This document shows, piece by piece, positions 51,301 through 64,000 of a stretch of DNA of 64,000 bases. Source of the stretch: Balanoglossus misakiensis (taxonomy: Eukaryota > Hemichordata); NCBI GenBank assembly GCA_040954595.2, contig CM082584.2:7626001-7690000 (forward strand), given 5' to 3'. Both the position numbers and the translations under genes were made by a program. The notes beneath the pieces are model-generated. The model was not told the origin of the DNA. It did not search any database and saw only the letters and a list, made by a program, of their open reading frames with translations. How positions within the stretch are numbered: the first letter of the stretch is position 1; each line of letters begins with the position of its first letter.

Positions 51301-54300
51301 TTTTTCGACTTCCCGGCATTTCAAAATTTCATCGATTTTTGACAAAAACCATGGGTTATAGCTCAGGAAATCGTCCGAAAATGACAATTTTTCGACTTTG
51401 CGAGATATCAAAATTTCTTCACTTTTTGACAAAAACCATGAGTTATAGCCCATGAAAATCGTCCGAAAATGACAATTTTTCGACTTTGCGAGATATCAAA
51501 ATTTCTTCAATTTTCGACAAAAACCATGGGTTATAGCTCAGGAAATCGTCCAAAAATGACAATTTTTCGACTTCCCGGCATTTCAAAATTTCATCGATTT
51601 TTGACAAAAACCATGGGTTATAGCTCAGGAAATCGTCCAAAAATGACAATTTTTCGACTTCCCGGCATTTCAAAATTTCATCGATTTTTGACAAAAACCA
51701 TGGGTTATAGCTCAGGAAATCGTCCAAAAATGACAATTTTTCGACTTCCCGGCATTTCAAAATTTCATCGATTTTTGACAAAAACCATGGGTTATAGCTC
51801 AGGAAATCGTCCAAAAATGACAATTTTTCGACTTCCCGGCATTTCAAAATTTCATCGATTTTTGACAAAAACCAAGGGTTATAGCTCAGGAAATCGTCCA
51901 AAAATGACAATTTTTCGACTTCCCGGCATTTCAAAATTTCAACGATTTTTGACAAAAACCATGGGTTATAGCTCAGGAAATCGTCCAAAAATGACAATTT
52001 TTCGACTTCCCGGCATTTCAAAATTTCATCGATTTGTGACAAAAACCATGGGTTATAGCTCAGGAAATCGTCCAAAAATGACAATTTTTCGACTTCCCGG
52101 CATTTCAAAATTTCATCGATTTTTGACAAAAACCATGGGTTATAGCTCAGGAAATCGTCCGAAAATGACAATTTTTCGACTTTGCGAGATATCAAAATTT
52201 CTTCACTTTTTGACAAAAACCATGAGTTATAGCCCATGAAAATCGTCCGAAAATGATAATTTTTCGACTTTGCGAGATATCAAAATTTCTTCACTTCTTG
52301 ACAAAAACCATGGGTTATAGCCCATGAAAATCGTCCGAAAATGACAATTTTTCGACTTCCCGGCATTTCAAAATTTCATCGATTTTTGACAAAAACCATG
52401 GGTTATAGCTCAGGAAATCGTCCGAAAATGACAATTTTTCGACTTCCCGGCATTTCAAAATTTCATCGATTTTTGACAAAAACCATGGGTTATAGCTCAG
52501 GAAATCGTCCGAAAATGACAATTTTTCGACTTCCCGGCATTTCAAAATTTCATCGATTTTTGACAAAAACCATGGGTTATAGCTCAGGAAATCGTCCAAA
52601 AATGACAATTTTTCGACTTCCCGGCATTTCAAAATTTCATCGATTTTTGACAAAAACCATGGGTTAAAGCTCAGGAAATCGTCCAAAAATGACAATTTTT
52701 CGACTTCCCGGCATTTCAAAATTTCATCGATTTTTGACAAAAACCATGGGTTATAGCTCAGGAAATCGTCCAAAAATGACAATTTTTCGACTTCCCGGCA
52801 TTTCAAAATTTCATCGATTTTTGACAAAAACCATGGGTTATAGCTCAGGAAATCGTCCAAAAATGACAATTTTTCGACTTCCCGGCATTTCAAAATTTCA
52901 TCGATTTTTGACAAAAACCATGGGTTATAGCTCAGGAAATCGTCCAAAAATGACAATTTTTCGACTTCCCGGCATTTCAAAATTTCATCGATTTTTGACA
53001 AAAACCATGGGTTATAGCTCAGGAAATCGTCCAAAAATGACAATTTTTCGACTTCCCGGCATTTCAAAATTTCATCGATTTTTGACAAAAACCATGGGTT
53101 ATAGCTCAGGAAATCGTCCAAAAATGACAATTTTTCGACTTCCCGGCATTTCAAAATTTCATCGATTTTTGACAAAAACCATGGGTTATAGCTCAGGAAA
53201 TCGTCCAAAAATGACAATTTTTCGACTTCCCGGCATTTCAAAATTTCATCGATTTTTGACAAAAACCATGGGTTATAGCTCAGGAAATCGTCCAAAAATG
53301 ACAATTTTTCGACTTCCCGGCATTTCAAAATTTCATCGATTTGTGACAAAAACCATGGGTTATAGCCCATGAAAATCGTCCGAAAATGACAATTTTTCGA
53401 CTTTGCGAGATATCAAAATTTCTTCAATTTTCGACAAAAACCATGGGTTATAGCTCAGGAAATCGTCCAAAAATGACAATTTTTCGACTTCCCGGCATTT
53501 CAAAATTTCATCGATTTTTGACAAAAACCATGGGTTATAGCTCAGGAAATCGTCCAAAAATGACAATTTTTCGACTTCCCGGCATTTCAAAATTTCATCG
53601 ATTTTTGACAAAAACCATGGGTTATAGCTCAGGAAATCGTCCAAAATGATAATTTTTCGACTTCCCGGCATTTCAAAATTTCATCGATTTTTGACAAAAA
53701 CCATGGGTTATAGCTTAGGAAATCGTCCAAAAATGACAATTTTTCGACTTCCCGGCATTTCAAAATTTCATCGATTTTTGACAAAAACCATGGGTTATAG
53801 CTCAGGAAATCGTCCAAAAATGACAATTTTTCGACTTCCCGGCATTTCAAAATTTCATCGATTTTTGACAAAAACCATGGGTTATAGCTCAGGAAATCGT
53901 CCAAAAACGACAATTTTTCGACTTCCCGGCATTTCAAAATTTCATCGATTTTTGACAAAAACCATGGGTTATAGCTCAGGAAATCGTCCAAAAATGACAA
54001 TTTTTCGACTTCCCGGCATTTCAAAATTTCATCGATTTTTGACAAAAACCATGGGTTATAGTTCAGGAAATCGTCCAAAAATGACAATTTTTCGACTTCC
54101 CGGCATTTCAAAATTTCATCGATTTTTGACAAAAACCATGGGTTATAGCTCAGGAAATAGTCCAAAAATGACAATTTTTCGACTTCCCGGCATTTCAAAA
54201 TTTCATCGATTTTTGACAAAAACCATGGGTTATAGCTCAGGAAATCGTCCAAAAATGACAATTTTTCGACTTCCCGGCATTTCAAAATTTCATCGATTTT

Positions 54301-57300
54301 TGACAAAAACCATGGGTTATAGCTCAGGAAATCGTCCAAAAATGACAATTTTTCGACTTCCCGGCATTTCAAAATTTCATCGATTTTTGACAAAAACCAT
54401 GGGTTATAGCTCAGGAAATCGTCCAAAAATGACAATTTTTCGACTTCCCGGCATTTCAAAATTTCATCGATTTTTGACAAAAACCATGGGTTATAGCTCA
54501 GGAAATCGTCCAAAAATGACAATTTTCGACTTCCCGGCATTTCAAAATTTCATCGATTTTTGACAAAAACCATGGGTTATAGCTCAGGAAATCGTCCAAA
54601 AATGACAATTTTTCGACTTCCCGGCAATTCAAAATTTCATCGATTTTTGACAAAAACCATGGGTTATAGCTCAGGAAATCGTCCAAAAATGACAATTTTT
54701 CGACTTCCCGGCATTTCAAAATTTCATCGATTTTTGACAAAAACCATGGGTTATAGCTCAGGAAATCGTCCAAAAATGACAATTTTTCGACTTCCCGGCA
54801 TTTCAAAATTTCATCGATTTTTGACAAAAACCATGGGTTATAGCTCAGGAAATCGTCCAAAAATGACAATTTTTCGACTTCCCGGCATTTCAAAATTTCA
54901 TCGATTTGTGACAAAAACCATGGGTTATAGCCCATGAAAATCGTCCGAAAATGACAATTTTTCGACTTTGCGAGATATCAAAATTTCTTCAATTTTCGAC
55001 AAAAACCATGGGTTATAGCTCAGGAAATCGTCCAAAAATGACAATTTTTCGACTTCCCGGCATTTCAAAATTTCATCGATTTTTTGACAAAAACCATGGG
55101 TTATAGCTCAGGAAATCGTCCAAAAATGACAATTTTTCGACTTCCCGGCATTTCAAAATTTCATCGATTTTTGACAAAAACCATGGGTTATAGCTCAGGA
55201 AATCGTCCAAAAATGACAATTTTTCGACTTCCCGGCATTTCAAAATTTCATCGATTTTTGACAAAAACCATGGGTTATAGCTCAGGAAATCGTCCAAAAA
55301 TGACAATTTTTCGACTTCCCGGCATTTCAAAATTTCATCGATTTTTGACAAAAACCATGGGTTATAGCTCAGGAAATCGTCCAAAAATGACAATTTTTCG
55401 ACTTCCCGGCATTTCAAAATTTCATCGATTTTTGACAAAAACCATGGGTTATAGCTCAGGAAATCGTCCAAAAATGACAATTTTTCGACTTCCCGGCATT
55501 TCAAAATTCCATCGATTTTTGACAAAAACCATGGGTTATAGCTCAGGAAATCGTCCAAAAATGACAATTTTTCGACTTCCCGGCATTTCAAAATTTCATC
55601 GATTTTTGACAAAAACCATGGGTTATAGCTCAGGAAATCGTCCAAAAATGACAATTTTTCGACTTCCCGGCATTTCAAAATTTCATCGATTTTTGACAAA
55701 AACCATGGGTTATAGCTCAGGAAATCGTCCAAAAATGACAATTTTTCGACTTCCCGGCATTTCAAAATTTCATCGATTTGTGACAAAAACCATGGGTTAT
55801 AGCTCAGGAAATCGTCCAAAAATGACAATTTTTCGACTTCCCGGCAATTCAAAATTTCATCGATTTGTGACAAAAACCATGGGTTATAGCTCAGGAAATC
55901 GTCCAAAAATGACAATTTTTCGACTTCCCGGCATTTCAAAATTTCATCGATTTGTGACAAAAACCATGGGTTATAGCTCAGGAAATCGTCCAAAAATGAC
56001 AATTTTTCGACTTCCCGGCATTTCAAAATTTCATCGATTTTTGACAAAAACCATGGGTTATAGCTCAGGAAATCGTCCAAAAATGACAATTTTTCGACTT
56101 CCCGGCATTTCAAAATTTCATCGATTTGTGACAAAAACCATGGGTTATAGCTCAGGAAATCGTCCAAAAATGACAATTTTTCGACTTCCCGGCATTTCAA
56201 AATTTCATCGATTTTTGACAAAAACCATGGGTTATAGCTCAGGAAATCGTCCAAAAATGACAATTTTTCGACTTCCCGGCATTTCAAAATTTCATCGATT
56301 TTTGACAAAAACCATGGGTTATAGCTCAGGAAATCGTCCAAAAATGACAATTTTTCGACTTCCCGGCAATTCAAAATTTCATCGATTTGTGACAAAAACC
56401 ATGGGTTATAGCTCAGGAAATCGTCCAAAAATGACAATTTTTCGACTTCCCGGCATTTCAAAATTTCATCGATTTGTGACAAAAACCATGGGTTATAGCT
56501 CAGGAAATCGTCCAAAAATGACAATTTTTCGACTTCCCGGCATTTCAAAATTTCATCGATTTTTGACAAAAACCATGGGTTATAGCTCAGGAAATCGTCC
56601 AAAAATGACAATTTTTCGACTTCCCGGCATTTCAAAATTTCATCGATTTGTGACAAAAACCATGGGTTATAGCTCAGGAAATCGTCCAAAAATGACAATT
56701 TTTCGACTTCCCGGCATTTCAAAATTTCATCGATTTGTGACAAAAACCATGGGTTATAGCTCAGGAAATCGTCCAAAAATGACAATTTTTCGACTTCCCG
56801 GCATTTCAAAATTTCATCGATTTTTGACAAAAACCATGGGTTATAGCTCAGGAAATCGTCAAAAAATGACAATTTTTCGACTTCCCGGCAATTCAAAATT
56901 TCATCGATTTGTGACAAAAACCATGGGTTATAGCTCAGGAAATCGTCCAAAAATGACAATTTTTCGACTTCCCGGCATTTCAAAATTTCATCGATTTGTG
57001 ACAAAAACCATGGGTTATAGCTCAGGAAATCGTCCAAAAATGACAATTTTTCGACTTCCCGGCATTTCAAAATTTCATCGATTTGTGACAAAAACCATGG
57101 GTTATAGCTCAGGAAATCGTCCAAAAATGACAATTTTTCGACTTCCCGGCATTTCAAAATTTCATCGATTTGTGACAAAAACCATGGGTTATAGCTCAGG
57201 AAATCGTCCAAAAATGACAATTTTTCGACTTCCCGGCATTTCAAAATTTCATCGATTTTTGACAAAAACCATGGGTTATAGCTCAGGAAATCGTCCAAAA

Positions 57301-57716
57301 ATGACAATTTTTCGACTTCCCGGCAATTCAAAATTTCATCGATTTTTGACAAAAACCATGGGTTATAGCTCAGGAAATCGTCCAAAAATGACAATTTTTC
57401 GACTTCCCGGCATTTCAAAATTTCATCGATTTTTGACAAAAACCATGGGTTATAGCTCAGGAAATCGTCCAAAAATGACAATTTTTCGACTTCCCGGCAT
57501 TTCAAAATTTCATCGATTTTTGACAAAAACCATGGGTTATAGCTCAGGAAATCGTCCAAAAATGACAATTTTTCGACTTCCCGGCATTTCAAAATTTCAT
57601 CGATTTTTGACAAAAACCATGGGTTATAGCTCAGGAAATCGTCCAAAAATGACAATTTTTCGACTTCCCGGCATTTCAAAATTTCATCGATTTGTGACAA
57701 AAACCATGGGTTATAG
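48359..57716. repeat. satellite block, type B with scattered single A monomers
   Basis: Mostly type B, interrupted by one or two A monomers near 48370-48545, 49985-50050, 50590-50650, 51380-51510, 52165-52320, 53365-53430 and 54930-55000. One junction at 50660 is truncated (GACAAAGCTCAGG). Several isolated A copies carry the private spacer TTTTCGACAAAAA. Confidence 0.9.
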
Positions 57717-58590
57717 CCCATGAAAATCGTCCGAAAATGACAATTTTTCGACTTTGCGAGATATCAAAATTTCTTCACTTTTTAAAAAAAACCATGGGTT
57801 ATAGCCCATGAAAATCGTCCGAAAATGACAATTTTTCGACTTTCCGAGATATCAAAATTTCTTCACTTTTTTGACAAAAACCATGGGTTATAGCCCATGA
57901 AAATCGTCCGAAAATGACAACTTTTCGACTTTGCGAGATATCAAAATTTCTTCACTTTTTGACAAAAACAATGGGTTATAGCCCATGAAAATCGTCCGAA
58001 AATGACAATTTTTCGACTTTGCGAGATATCAAAGTTTCTTCACTTTTTGACAAAAACCATGGGTTATAGCCCATGAAAATCGTCCGAAAATGACAATTTT
58101 TCGACTTTGCGAGATATCAAAATTTCTTCAATTTTTGACAAAAACCATGGGTTATAGCCCATGAAAATCGTCCGAAAATGACAATTTTTCGACTTTGCGA
58201 GATATCAAAATTTCTTCAATTTTTGACAAAAACCATGGGTTATAGCCCATGAAAATCGTCCGAAAATGACAATTTTTCGACTTTGCGAGATATCAAAATT
58301 TCTTCAATTTTTGACAAAAACCATGGGTTATAGCCCATGAAAATCGTCCGAAAATGACAATTTTTCGACTTTGCGAGATATCAAAATTTCTTCAATTTTT
58401 GACAAAAACCATGGGTTATAGCCCATGAAAATCGTCCGAAAATGACAATTTTTCGACTTTGCGAGATATCAAAATTTCTTCAATTTTTGACAAAAACCAT
58501 GGGTTATAGCCCATGAAAATCGTCCGAAAATGACAATTTTTCGACTTTGCGAGATATCAAAATTTCTTCAATTTTTGACAAAAACCATGG
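57717..58590. repeat. satellite block, type A
   Basis: Ten A copies with a distinctive run of private variants (TTTTTAAAAAAAACC, CTTTCCGAG, GACAACTTTTCG, AAACAATGGG, AAAGTTTC). The same run recurs 1580 bp later. Confidence 0.9.
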
Positions 58591-59032
58591 GTTATAGCTC
58601 AGGAAATCGTCCAAAAATGACAATTTTTCGACTTCCCGGCATTTCAAAATTTCATCGATTTGTGACAAAAACCATGGGTTATAGCTCAGGAAATCGTCCA
58701 AAAATGACAATTTTTCGACTTCCCGGCATTTCAAAATTTCATCGATTTGTGACAAAAACCATGGGTTATAGCTCAGGAAATCGTCCAAAAATGACAATTT
58801 TTCGACTTCCCGACATTTCAAAATTTCATCGATTTGTGACAAAAACCATGGGTTATAGCTCAGGAAATCGTCCAAAAATGACAATTTTTCGACTTCCCGG
58901 CATTTCAAAATTTCATCGATTTGTGACAAAAACCATGGGTTATAGCTCAGGAAATCGTCCAAAAATGACAATTTTTCGACTTCCCGGCATTTCAAAATTT
59001 CAACGATTTTTGACAAAAACCATGGGTTATAG
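58591..59032. repeat. satellite block, type B
   Basis: Five B copies with the TTTGTGAC spacer between two A blocks. Confidence 0.9.
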
Positions 59033-62000
59033 CCCATGAAAATCGTCCGAAAATGACAATTTTTCGACTTTGCGAGATATCAAAATTTCTTCAATTTTTG
59101 ACAAAAACCATGGGTTATAGCCCATGAAAATCGTCCGAAAATGACAATTTTTCGACTTTGCGAGATATCAAAATTTCTTCAATTTTTGACAAAAACCATG
59201 GGTTATAGCCCATGAAAATCGTCCGAAAATGACAATTTTTCGACTTTGCGAGATATCAAAATTTCTTCAATTTTTGACAAAAACCATGGGTTATAGCCCA
59301 TGAAAATCGTCCGAAAATGACAATTTTTCGACTTTGCGAGATATCAAAATTTCTTCACTTTTTAAAAAAAACCATGGGTTATAGCCCATGAAAATCGTCC
59401 GAAAATGACAATTTTTCGACTTTCCGAGATATCAAAATTTCTTCACTTTTTTGACAAAAACCATGGGTTATAGCCCATGAAAATCGTCCGAAAATGACAA
59501 CTTTTCGACTTTGCGAGATATCAAAATTTCTTCACTTTTTGACAAAAACAATGGGTTATAGCCCATGAAAATCGTCCGAAAATGACAATTTTTCGACTTT
59601 GCGAGATATCAAAGTTTCTTCACTTTTTGACAAAAACCATGGGTTATAGCCCATGAAAATCGTCCGAAAATGACAATTTTTCGACTTTGCGAGATATCAA
59701 AATTTCTTCAATTTTTGACAAAAACCATGGGTTATAGCCCATGAAAATCGTCCGAAAATGACAATTTTTCGACTTTGCGAGATATCAAAATTTCTTCAAT
59801 TTTTGACAAAAACCATGGGTTATAGCCCATGAAAATCGTCCGAAAATGACAATTTTTCGACTTTGCGAGATATCAAAATTTCTTCAATTTTTGACAAAAA
59901 CCATGGGTTATAGCCCATGAAAATCGTCCGAAAATGACAATTTTTCGACTTTGCGAGATATCAAAATTTCTTCAATTTTTGACAAAAACCATGGGTTATA
60001 GCCCATGAAAATCGTCCGAAAATGACAATTTTTCGACTTTGCGAGATATCAAAATTTCTTCAATTTTTGACAAAAACCATGGGTTATAGCCCATGAAAAT
60101 CGTCCGAAAATGACAATTTTTCGACTTTGCGAGATATCAAAATTTCTTCAATTTTTGACAAAAACCATGGGTTATAGCCCATGAAAATCGTCCGAAAATG
60201 ACAATTTTTCGACTTTGCGAGATATCAAAATTTCTTCAATTTTTGACAAAAACCATGGGTTATAGCCCATGAAAATCGTCCGAAAATGACAATTTTTCGA
60301 CTTTGCGAGATATCAAAATTTCTTCACTTTTTGACAAAAACCATGGGGTATAGCCCATGAAAATCGTCCGAAAATGACAATTTTTCGACTTTGCGAGATA
60401 TCAAAATTTCTTCACTTTTTGACAAAAACCATGGGTTATAGCCCATGAAAATCGTCCGAAAATGACAATTTTTCGACTTTGCGAGATATCAAAATTTCTT
60501 CACTTTTTGACAAAAACCATGGGTTATAGCCCATGAAAATCGTCCGAAAATGACAATTTTTCGACTTTGCGAGATATCAAAATTTCTTCACTTTTTGACA
60601 AAAACCATGGGTTATAGCCCATGAAAATCGTCCGAAAATGACAATTTTTCGACTTTGCGAGATATCAAAATTTCTTCAATTTTTGACAAAAACCATGGGT
60701 TATAGCCCATGAAAATCGTCCGAAAATGACAATTTTTCGACTTTGCGAGATATCAAAATTTCTTCACTTTTTGACAAAAACCATGGGTTATAGCCCATGA
60801 AAATCGTCCGAAAATGACAATTTTTCGACTTTGCGAGATATAAAATTTCTTCACTTTTTGACAAAAACCATGGGTTATAGCCCATGAAAATCGTCCGAAA
60901 ATGACAATTTTTAGACTTTGCGAGATATCAAAATTTCTTCAATTTTTGACAAAAACCATGGGTTATAGCCCATGAAAATCGTCCGAAAATGACAATTTTT
61001 CGACTTTGCGAGATATCAAAATTTCTTCACTTTTTGACAAAAACCATGGGTTATAGCCCATGAAAATCGTCCGAAAATGACAATTTTTCCACTTTGCGAG
61101 ATATCAAAATTTCTTCACTTCTTGACAAAAACCATGGGTTATAGCCCATGAAAATCGTCCAAAAATGACAATTTTTCGACTTTGCGAGATATAAAATTTC
61201 TTCACTTTTTGACAAAAACCATGGGTTATAGCCCATGAAAATCGTCCGAAAATGACAATTTTTAGACTTTGCGAGATATCAAAATTTCTTCACTTCTTGA
61301 CAAAAACCATGGGTTATAGCCCATGAAAATCGTCCGAAAATGACAATTTTTCGACTTTGCGAGATATCAAAATTTCTTCACTTCTTGACAAAAACCATGG
61401 GTTAAAGCCCATGAAAATCGTCCGAAAATGACAATTTTCGACTTTGCGAGATATCAAAATTTATTCAATTTTTGACAAAAACCATGGGTTATGGCCCATG
61501 AAAATCGTCCGAAAATGACAATTTTTCGACTTTGCGAGATATCAAAATTTCTTCAATTTTTGACAAAAACCATGGGTTATGGCCCATGAAAATCGTCCGA
61601 AAATGACAATTTTTCGACTTTGCGAGATATCAAAATTTCTTCAATTTTTGACAAAAACCATGGGTTATGGCCCATGAAAATCGTCCGAAAATGACAATTT
61701 TTCGACTTTGCGAGATATCAAAATTTCTTCAATTTTTGACAAAAACCATGGGTTATGGCCCATGAAAATCGTCCGAAAATGACAATTTTTCGACTTTGCG
61801 AGATATCAAAATTTCTTCAATTATTGACAAAAACCATGGGTTATAGCCCATGAAAATCGTCCGAAAATGACAATTTTTCGACTTTGCGAGATATCAAAAT
61901 TTCTTCACTTTTTGACAAAAACCATGGGTTATAGCCCATGAAAATCGTCCGAAAATGACAATTTTTCGACTTTGCGAGATATCAAAATTTCTTCACTTTT

Positions 62001-64000
62001 TGACAAAAACCATGGGTTATAGCCCATGAAAATCGTCCGAAAATGACAATTTTTCGACTTTGCGAGATATCAAAATTTCTTCACTTTTTGACAAAAACCA
62101 TGGGTTATAGCCCATGAAAATCGTCCGAAAATGACAATTTTTCGACTTTGCGAGATATCAAAATTTCTTCACTTTTTGACAAAAACCATGGGTTATAGCC
62201 CATGAAAATCGTCCGAAAATGACAATTTTTCGACTTTGCGAGATATCAAAATTTCTTCAATTTTTGACAAAAACCATGGGTTATAGCCCATGAAAATCGT
62301 CCGAAAAGGACAATTTTTCGACTTTGCGAGATATCAAAATTTCTTCAATTTTTGACAAAAACCATGGGTTATAGCCCATGAAAATCGTCCGAAAATGACA
62401 ATTTTTCGACTTTGCGAGATATCAAAATTTCTTCACTTTTTGACAAAAACCATGGGTTATAGCCCATGAAAATCGTCCGAAAATGACAATTTTTCGACTT
62501 TGCGAGATATCAAAATTTCTTCACTTTTTGACAAAAACCATGGGTTATAGCCCATGAAAATCGTCCGAAAATGACAATTTTTCGACTTTGCGAGATATCA
62601 AAATTTCTTCACTTTTTGACAAAAACCATGGGTTATAGCCCATGAAAATCGTCCGAAAATGGCAATTTTTCGACTTTGCGAGATATCAAAATTTCTTCAC
62701 TTTTTGACAAAAACCATGGGTTATAGCCCATGAAAATCGTCCGAAAATGACAATTTTTCGACTTTGCGAGATATCAAAATTTCTTCACTTTTTGACAAAA
62801 ACCATGGGTTATAGCCCATGAAAATCGTCCGAAAATGACAATTTTTCGACTTTGCGAGATATCAAAATTTCTTCACTTTTTGACAAAAACCATGGGTTAT
62901 AGCCCATGAAAATCGTCCGAAAATGACAATTTTTCGACTTTGCGAGATATCAAAATTTCTTCAATTTTTGACAAAAACCATGGGTTATAGCCCATGAAAA
63001 TCGTCCGAAAATGAAAATTTTTCGACTTTGCGAGATTTCAACATTTCTTCAATTTTTGACAAAAACCATGGGTTATAGCCCATGAAAATCGTCCGAAAAT
63101 GACAATTTTTCGACTTTGCGAGATTTCAACATTTCTTCACTTTTTGACAAAAACCATGGGTTATAGCCCATGAAAATCGTCCGAAAATGACAATTTTTCG
63201 ACTTTGCGAGATATCAAAATTTCTTCACTTTTTGACAAAAACCATGGGTTATAGCCCATGAAAATCGTCCGAAAATGACAATTTTTCGACTTTGCGAGAT
63301 ATCAAAATTTCTTCACTTTTTGACAAAAACCATGGGTTATAGCCCATGAAAATCGTCCGAAAATGATAATTTTTCGACTTTGCGAGATATCAAAATTTCT
63401 TCACTTTTTGACAAAAACCATGGGTTATAGCCCATGAAAATCGTCCGAAAATGACAATTTTTCGACTTTGCGAGATATCAAAATTTCTTCACTTTTTGAC
63501 AAAAACCATGGGTTATAGCCCATGAAAATCGTCCGAAAATGACAATTTTTCGACTTTGCGAGATATCAAAATTTCTTCACTTTTTGACAAAAACCATGGG
63601 TTATAGCCCATGAAAATCGTCCGAAAATGACAATTTTTCGACTTTGCGAGATATCAAAATTTCTTCACTTTTTGACAAAAACCATGGGTTATAGCCCATG
63701 AAAATAGTCCGAAAATGACAATTTTTTGACTTTGCGAGATATCAAAATTTCTTCACTTTTTGACAAAAACCATGGGTTATAGCCCATGAAAATCGTCCGA
63801 AAATGACAATTTTTCGACTTTGCGAGATATCAAAATTTCTTCACTTTTTGACAAAAACCATGGGTTATAGCCCATGAAAATCGTCCGAAAATGATAATTT
63901 TTCGACTTTGCGAGATATCAAAATTTCTTCACTTTTTGACAAAAACCATGGGTTATAGCCCATGAAAATCGTCCGAAAATGACAATTTTTCGACTTTGCG
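59033..64000. repeat. satellite block, type A, to the window end
   Basis: About 56 A copies. Local variants include GGGTTATGGCCCAT at 61490-61760 and GATTTCAACATTTC near 63030 and 63120. Confidence 0.9.

Larger units (their letters stand above)
36283..64000. repeat. 27.7-kb satellite array of 87/88-bp monomers, continuing past the window
   Basis: Head-to-tail repeats start at CGACTTTGCG (36283) and run to the window edge, roughly 315 copies. Type A monomers (88 bp; 89 bp when the spacer reads CACAG or CACAT) carry ATGGGTTATAGCCCAT and GACTTTGCGAGATATC. Type B monomers (87 bp) carry ATGGGTTATAGCTCAGG and GACTTCCCGGCATTTC. Both share GACAAAAACCATGGG and AATGACAATTTTTCGACTT. The length difference comes from CCCATGAAAATCG (A) versus CTCAGGAAATCG (B). 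No gene interrupts the array. A centromeric or heterochromatic location is possible but not shown. Confidence 0.98.

Noticed and set aside
36283-64000. CRISPR array
   Set aside because: There are no unique spacers; the whole 87/88-bp unit repeats, and the context is an animal genome.

Overview
The window is eukaryotic and metazoan: genes are split by GT-AG introns, are packed on both strands, and encode animal families (a cytosolic-type sulfotransferase, a heterotrimeric G-protein gamma subunit, an M12B/ADAMTS-type metalloprotease joined to C-type lectin, pentraxin/LamG-like and SUEL lectin domains). The gene content and the lineage-specific domain shuffling fit an invertebrate deuterostome best. 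Amphioxus (Branchiostoma) is my first guess; this is inference from gene families, not a match I could test.

Layout. 1-3.1 kb: the last exon of a WD-repeat, dynein-intermediate-chain-like gene (+) and a small MITE-like element. 3.1-4.1 kb: a two-exon gene (-) for a His-rich, two-helix membrane protein with a proline/glutamine repeat tail. 5.4-8.8 kb: a seven-exon sulfotransferase (+) whose 5' flank is duplicated inside its first intron. 9.5-20.7 kb: a 22-coding-exon gene (-) for a 1801-residue secreted protein: signal peptide, prodomain, zinc metalloprotease, disintegrin-like/Cys-rich region, C-type lectin domain, five pentraxin/LamG-like domains, two SUEL lectin domains. Every splice phase checks and one frame runs through 5406 nt. 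22.1-24.4 kb: a four-exon TauD/clavaminate-synthase-like dioxygenase (+), divergent from the protease gene. 24.8-25.0 kb: a G-gamma subunit (-). 25.0-36.3 kb: no gene I can support, several microsatellites.

From 36,283 to the window end (27.7 kb, roughly 315 copies) the DNA is one satellite made of two related monomers: type A (88 bp, some 89) and type B (87 bp). Type B is a multiple of three and lacks stops in one frame on each strand, so it creates overlapping sense/antisense ORFs of up to about 900 codons. These are best read as repeat artefacts. A and B blocks interdigitate, with hybrid monomers and several higher-order repeats.

No operon-like logic links the genes. The most notable item is the protease-lectin fusion, whose parts suggest a secreted proteolytic recognition molecule (innate immunity or extracellular matrix). 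The second is the bidirectionally open satellite.
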